In this document: one piece after another, positions 58,074 through 64,000 of the stretch
Layout: each line of letters starts with the position of its first letter
How positions within the stretch are numbered: position 1 is the stretch's first letter
Assembly (NCBI GenBank): GCA_021521415.1
Contig: JAIQDT010000674.1
Location: 682,001-746,000 of the forward strand
Reading direction: 5' to 3'
Source of the DNA: Bidens hawaiensis
Taxonomy: Eukaryota > Streptophyta > Magnoliopsida > Asterales > Asteraceae
DNA: 64,000 nucleotides
Notes under the pieces: generated by a model
What the model was told of the DNA's origin: nothing
Databases searched by the model: none
What the model saw: the letters and a program-made list of their open reading frames with translations, nothing else
Program-made: the position numbers and the translations under genes

Positions 58074-58480
58074 CTTCGTATCTAGAATGATAGAAGAATG
58101 ATGAAATTCCTAGGACTGGGTCTTTATATAAGAAAGTTACATGAAGTCATTAATGGATAAAATCGGACATAACAGATTTTTATTTTCTAGAATCCTAAAA
58201 TTATCTTGTGTATTAAATGCACTAGTCAAAGATATTTACGTGTAATATCCATGTAATATTTGTAATAAGGTGTAATCTTGTGATAAATTTTTTTAACGTT
58301 GAGAATGCGGCATGCATATGCGTGAGGCTTTATGGGCGAGGGTATTTACGTTGTTTAACGCGCGTAACAATCTAACGTCTACAACAGGACAATGCAAAAT
58401 AGTATAACCACGCCATATTTGCTACCATTTGCGAACACAACTTTTTGGCACGCGTAACAGCACTAGCACCATTTAAAATG
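58074..58480 (-). promoter_or_regulatory. Putative promoter and leader of the F-box gene, duplicated at 63171-63560
   Basis: On the minus strand TATATAAA (58130-58123) lies 72 bp before the ATG at 58051, a normal promoter spacing. The segment recurs at 63171-63560 with the same order of motifs (GGAATTTCATCATTCTTC, CTTATATAAAGA, ATTACATGGATATTA, TCGCCCATAAAGC), roughly four fifths identical by eye. It could alternatively be an LTR-like repeat. Confidence 0.45.
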
Positions 58481-60350
58481 GTGTAACAACATCAATTTTT
58501 TTAAAATAAAAAAACTTCCACACTTGGACCAAATTAGCACCACATAAATGTGATACCCACCTCCTATTTTTTGTAATAAAATTATCATTCGGGCCTACAT
58601 AAAGATAACAACATTGCGTAAGTAGGTTTAATCTAGTAGTTGGGATTAGGCCATATCATTCGGGCGTTTCACCATTTATACGTGATAACATGATTAACAA
58701 TATAATACATCATGCATGAAAAAAGATCAATCATACAACTCTAATGATAAAATGCCTACACATTATATGATAAAATAAAAAATAACAAACAAGAAAAGCT
58801 TGAAAAGCATAATATGTTATGGGAAAAACAATACAAAATGCATACGTATCTTTATAATTTAAAATTAAACAAAACTAAAAATTATAAAAATAATTAACCA
58901 TTTAACATTGGTTTGTTTTTAATCGCGTAATTTTATAATAATAACAAATAATAATAATAATAACTAGCATTTAAACCATATTAGCCCATTTAATTATGAG
59001 GAAAGATACCAATAATAAGAAAAGGTAATTCCAATACTACCCTTAACTAATTAGCTCATAAATTAAATGTTCCATTTAATTAGTTGCAAATATGCCAATC
59101 TTAATTTTTACCATTGATTAAAGTGTTATATTGGTAAAGATCTCTTCTTACATTTATTATATTTTTGTACTAATATTACTTTTCGTATTAACTTAATCAT
59201 ATATATACGCACACACGCATATATATATATATACACACACTTAAATTCATGCGAGAAATAATTTTTACCAATCAAAACTTTTTTTTATTTAATTAATTAG
59301 AAAGGTATATATATATATCAACATTTCAATTGCTTTTTTGGTAACTAATAAATGATTTAAAAATTCAAATTATATTTGTGTATTTTCTTTCAATCTCTTA
59401 TAATTCTTAATTATTCATCATCATTTTATATTTACATTTTCCCGGTTTATTTGTTAAAATATCGACGCAATTTCAAGTAGCATCAAATGTTAAATTGTCG
59501 TAATTTTCTTCTAGTATGCTATATATCCAAATTGTCGTTATTTTGATAATGTTTTCTTTAATCCAAATCACACTTCTTATTTTTAATTATCTAAATCAAT
59601 ATTTTATTCAAATCATATTTATATTTTTGTATTTTATTTAATTATTTTTTAATCGGTCTTCTATTGAAAAGTTACACATCTTTTGTATTATTATTTTAAA
59701 TATTTTTAATCAATTTTTTGTGTACACAAATATGAGTTATGTGTAAGTGAAAATAAAATGAATTAACAATTTGTGTATATGAATATTAGTTATGTATAGG
59801 TTAACATAAGTTATGTGCCAGTGAAAATGAAATAAACTAGCAATATGTGAAGAAAATTTGTTAACTTATATATAATTAACAATCTGTGTAACCAATTTGT
59901 AATACTACCTAATGAGCACATGTATAAACCTACACATGATAAAAAAACCTTTTTTTATTTTACACATAAAACTAAATATAATAAATCGCAAAAACATTAA
60001 TAACCTATATTTATAACATTTTCATATACGCATTTGATAAATTATAAATGAAAATATTATAGTATTTAATTTATAATACTTTTGATTAAAAAATAAATTA
60101 ATGAAAAGAAAATCCAAATAAATTAATTTCTAACTTTAATTAATTGATAACAAATATCAATTAAATGCTATTAATAACTCCATTTTAACTTTAAAACCTG
60201 CAACACAAAAGTATCATTCATATTAATCCTAGTCGATAGTATTCTTTTCAATTACAAGTTTGGTATTTTAATTTTGGGCCATTTATTACAATTAATCAAT
60301 GGATAAGATCCACTTCTCGTCCTAATATTATTTCTTACATGAACCATCCC
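58481..60350. other. Long AT-rich spacer
   Basis: No gene is supported. Short AT/AC microsatellites lie at 59200-59235, an AAT patch at 58935-58960, and repeated GTTATGTGTA(A/G)GT-like text at 59730-59830. Confidence 0.45.
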
Positions 60351-60352
60351 TT

Positions 60353-60417
<65 letters not shown>
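60351..60417 (+). repeat. (CT)n(AT)n microsatellite
   Basis: A CTCTCT tract passes directly into about 20 AT units. Confidence 0.95.
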
Positions 60418-60422
<5 letters not shown>

Positions 60423-62110
60423 GATCTAAACTAACTTTTTGAAATTGAGAACTTTGAGAACCATTTTGATCACAAAAAACCCCTTAAAAAATTATAAAAG
60501 GAAAACAAAAATTTTTAAAAGTAAAAAAAAACCAAAAATTCTTATTTTTCATCCTAGTCTCATAAAAAAACAACTAATTATACACATATGCATATTTTTA
60601 TTTAATCTTAGTTTACATAATGTACATATATGTACATTATCATTTATTTTAATTACATATAAAGAATAACATGTATAAAATTAAAAAAATACATATTATA
60701 CATATATGTCCATTATCATTTGATCCCACCCCTATATATGTGTGTGTGTGTGTGGTGGATTTATAATAAGAAGTGGAGTGTGTCAAAAAATTGTAAGAAG
60801 TGATCTGGTGCTTTAGATTTGGTGATCTAATGATCTAGATGTAAAGTGTGTTTTGTAAACTGAGTGTTTTATTTTAATATTTGTTTTATAACACTTCATG
60901 GGCATAATCGTCGAGTGTGTTATATTATATATGAAAACATTATCAATATATAATTATAATTTTTTAAACCAAATTTAAAACACAACACCAAAAACATCAC
61001 AAAATATATTACAGTGTGTTTTATATTTAAATCAAATAATAATCAAATTCTAAAAAAAACACCAAAATTTAATTTAAATTTAAAACACAACATCAAGAAC
61101 AAAAACACACTTTCATTAATAGAAACACACCAGCTGAATTACCAGAATACCACACTATTATTCTATATTTTATATGTAGGTTCGTTCAAAATATCATCAT
61201 TTTTCCCAATCGTTCATTCAGGGTTACAGTGTTATTTTTTATGTGTTTGTTAGAAAATTAATTAAGAGTTATAATTTTTTTTATATACCATAACAAGTAT
61301 ACAGATCCATCATAACAATTTGTTTTTTTTTTACTTTTTCCCTGCCATCTCGTCTTCATTTAAATTTTCATTGATTTTCTTGTCTTCAAAACAATATATA
61401 TATATATATATATACACAGAGTCCACATATTATTTAGATCAGGTTAATTTGCTATCATTTTTTTAAAATATAAAATACAAGTTCACCAACAAGAAAGTTA
61501 GGATTGTTTTAGCCGAAGGTCGCTGCAAAATCGTTTTCTGCCGGTGAATATGCCAGGTCGCCGAATTTTTGGACACGCAACAGCCGAGTAACACCGCTGT
61601 TCGGCCCTAGGGTCATTTCCGGAGCGTCGGTTCATAGGCGAAACCTTAGTTCGTCGCCTGAAACAAATTTTCAAATTCCACCAATCCACTTTTTTATTCT
61701 CCATACCAAACATACAGTAGATCTGGTAAACGAAACTCGAAAGGAAACCGGATCTGGAGGTTTAGACGCCTCCTTATTCTTCTTCCAAGCCATATTCAAC
61801 CACCAATTGGATATTATGAGCGTAGTTGATGATAAGGGATGGTAGTTGATGATGGCAGGTGGCACTCAAACAACAATACCTAGTAAAAAAGAAGGTTATG
61901 CAGTAAGAACAATATCACAATGTATGGATGATCTTAGTATTGTGTGTTTTATCTAATCCAATGGTCCTAATTACTTCCTGCATTTCTTAGGAAATGTTAA
62001 CTTCTTATTCTAATCTTAGTATATGTGTGTGTATGGACGCATTACTTTGAGAATTAATATATATTGAGAATGGTAACAACCAAATAAATCACGTGTACCT
62101 AATACATTAA
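60418..62110. other. AT-rich spacer with AT-flanked element relics
   Basis: 60418-60738 runs from the (AT)n tract to CCCCTATATATGTGTG and looks like a small insertion of the type seen at 6423-7622. Another (AT)n is at 61396-61414. A more GC-rich patch (61500-61870) has short minus-strand frames without family features. Confidence 0.4.
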
Positions 62111-63027
62111 GGGGGTGTTTGGTACAGAGAATGGAAAATGAGAGAAAATAGAAATGGAAATGAAATTGTAGAGAAAGAGAATTGGTATGGAGAATGAGAA
62201 TCATTTCTCTTGTTTGGTACACGAGAAAATAAACAGAGAACTCTACCATACCCAACCCCACCTCCACCCAACCTGACACCACTCACCACCGCAGCCCCAC
62301 CACCACCAGCACCACCACCACAGCACCACCACCACAGCCAGCCCCACCACCACAGCCCCACACCACCAGCAGCACCACCACAGCCCTTTCTTCAACCACA
62401 GCCCACCACCACCGGCTGCCGCCACCAAATCCCCTTCTTCAACCACAGTACACAAGAAATTAAAAAGATTCAAATTTTTGGAACATAAGATATAGAAAAA
62501 GGAGGCTCAGATCTGTCATCACTGCCTCTTTGGAGATTTTGTGGTGGTGGTTGTGGTGGCGATGATGATGATGATGATGATAATCAGAAGCCACCTGCGA
62601 CCACCGCCGATTTCCACCACCACTGTCACCCACCTGCGACCACAATCACCCGACCATCTGAAAACCCTAACCTACCACGAACCACCACTTGAAACCCTAA
62701 TCTCCGTTCACCCGTACCACCTGCAACCTACAACCGGTTACCATCTCTGTGTTCCCCACTGCGAACGGCGGAGACGGGGTGGTGGTTGCAGACTTGGAGA
62801 CGAGGTGGCGGTTGCAGACTTGGAGACGAGGTGGCGGCCGGAGACGAGGTGGTGACATGCTATGAGGAGGCTGCTGAGAAATGGATTTCTCTTTGTTTTA
62901 AAGATAAATGGAATTCTCTAGTTTTAGAGAAATAGAAAGAGAAATAGAAATGAAAAGTGGAAAACAAACAAAAGAAATATTTCTAATTCCATTTCTCCCC
63001 AATCAAATCCCTCTACCAAACACCCCC
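62111..63027. mobile_element. PIF/Harbinger (Tourist)-type MITE, 917 bp, with GC-rich cargo
   Basis: Perfect 14-bp terminal inverted repeats GGGGGTGTTTGGTA and TACCAAACACCCCC are flanked by the 3-bp duplication TAA (62108-62110 and 63028-63030), the PIF/Harbinger signature. Subterminal GAGAAATAGAAATGGAAATG-like text is also inverted. The centre (62270-62860) is far richer in GC and consists of CCACCACCACC repeats, a (GAT)n patch and CGAGGTGGCGG repeats. Open frames are proline/histidine- or glycine-rich by-products; no transposase. Confidence 0.8.
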
Positions 63028-63030
63028 TAA

Positions 63031-63170
63031 TGGTTTAATGAGTTACTGTGGTTGGCGTTTATGTAAGCGCCTTATGTATAACACTTAAAACAAAATGTAA
63101 AAGTCCATCATGCGAAGTTCGTAGCATTCTTTTGATTCTGATATAAATATAGCCACACATTAATTTTTGG
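63031..63170. other. Short spacer
   Basis: Nothing recognised. Confidence 0.4.
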
Positions 63171-63560
63171 TATCTAGAATGGTAGAAAAATGATGAAATT
63201 CCTAGGACAAGCTAAGTCTTTATATAAGAAACTTTGCATGAAGTCATGAATGGATGGCATCTGATACAAGATATTTTTATTTCTTGTAATCCTAATATCC
63301 TGTGTTTTAAATGTACTTGTAAAAGATATTACGTACAATATCCATGTAATATTTGTAATAAGACGTAATCTGCTGACAAATCATTTTAAAGTTGAAAATG
63401 TGATGCGTGTATGCATGAGAGCTTTATGGGCGAGGGTAATTAGGTCGATTAACTAAAGCAACTATTTGACGTCTACAATAGCACAATGCATAATAGTATA
63501 ACAACACCATATTTGCTACCATTTACGAACATAATTTTTTGAGGCACGTAATAGCATGTA
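63171..63560 (-). repeat. Second copy of the F-box promoter-like segment
   Basis: It has the same orientation and order as 58074-58480, with TATATAAA on the minus strand at 63226-63219. It lacks the following MHLPWRPRYK exon, so it ends at the leader. Confidence 0.65.
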
Positions 63561-64000
63561 ACATTCGTTACTTTTCAAACCTGAAAACCTGACGCATTTC
63601 AAATTTTCGGTTTTTGTTTATAAATATATATATTATTAATATTCTCAAGTTTCACTTCATGTGACATTCGTCATTTTTGAGTTAGTATTGTGTTCGTTAA
63701 ACCGACCCGGTTTTTCATTTTAATGTACTCTTGTTCGTCGTTTATCATACCTTCATTTTCTATTCGTATTGAATTCCGAGGATTTACGGTTATCATTTGT
63801 CGCTTTCAATTTATTTTGCTCAATTAACGAAAGTTAATGTTTTAAAGATAAAACAATTTGCAAACTGTGCGGGTAAAATATAAAAATATCCAAATTATAT
63901 AAATTCTATTTCATATGGATTGCACCTCAAAGTTCAAGGACTAAAGAGTAAATATATTTTGAAAACCAATCCGTTTTATTAGTCAAGGTGATCCGTTTAG
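63561..64000. other. AT-rich window end
   Basis: CATGTAACATTCGTTACTTTTC at about 63553 and GTGACATTCGTCATTTTTGAG at 63660 may be part of another repeat. No gene is visible. Confidence 0.35.

Noticed and set aside
62210..62488. Proline/histidine-rich frame
   Set aside because: It is produced by CCACCA repeats in the MITE interior; other frames are equally open.
1..64000. tRNA, rRNA or other structured RNA genes
   Set aside because: I looked for cloverleaf-type and rRNA-like stretches by eye and saw none; a covariance-model scan would be needed to exclude them.

Overview
This window is nuclear DNA of a flowering plant, most likely a eudicot. It is AT-rich and gene-poor, with split genes, fragments of plastid DNA, Helitrons, MITEs and LTR retrotransposons. 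A Tat-lineage Ty3/gypsy element with an antisense 'putative gypsy-type transposon' ORF would fit Asteraceae, but that assignment is inference.

Layout. 1-21.4 kb is a graveyard of nested repeats with no host gene. It holds three large solo LTRs of one related group (293-2511, 4409-8889, 9523-12120), another solo LTR (13408-15388), two hAT elements (9489-15698 and, nested in it, 12281-13166), and pieces of plastid DNA (psbC/psbD, accD, ycf3). The outer hAT split the psbC fragment, and two Helitron copies (one holding a fold-back MITE) lie between the plastid fragments. 21.5-22.5 kb carries an intronless C2H2 zinc-finger repressor with EAR motifs. 22.5-33.4 kb returns to decayed repeats: a dismantled Copia gag, a fold-back element, Helitron and MITE relics, and one unrecognised coding-like remnant on the minus strand.

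33.4-42.4 kb is a complete LTR retrotransposon by structure: two 1094-bp LTRs, a perfect CTCTT target duplication, PBS and PPT. Its sense strand is the minus strand. It encodes Gag but no protease, reverse transcriptase, RNase H or integrase. On the opposite strand it carries a five-exon ORF with its own TATA box, now broken by three in-frame stops. It is therefore non-autonomous, and young by its LTR divergence (about 2%).

43.6-58.1 kb is the gene island. It contains a DUF1191 membrane protein (minus), a seven-exon C45/acyltransferase-like Ntn hydrolase (plus), an At5g41620-type coiled-coil protein (minus, with exon-2-derived pseudo-exons multiplied in its first intron) and a HAWAIIAN SKIRT-like F-box protein (minus, whose start codon must come from an upstream exon and whose putative first intron holds two head-to-tail Helitrons). 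These genes show no sign of acting in one pathway.

58-64 kb is AT-rich and repetitive. It includes a second copy of the F-box promoter-like segment and a 917-bp PIF/Harbinger-type MITE with an unusual GC-rich interior.
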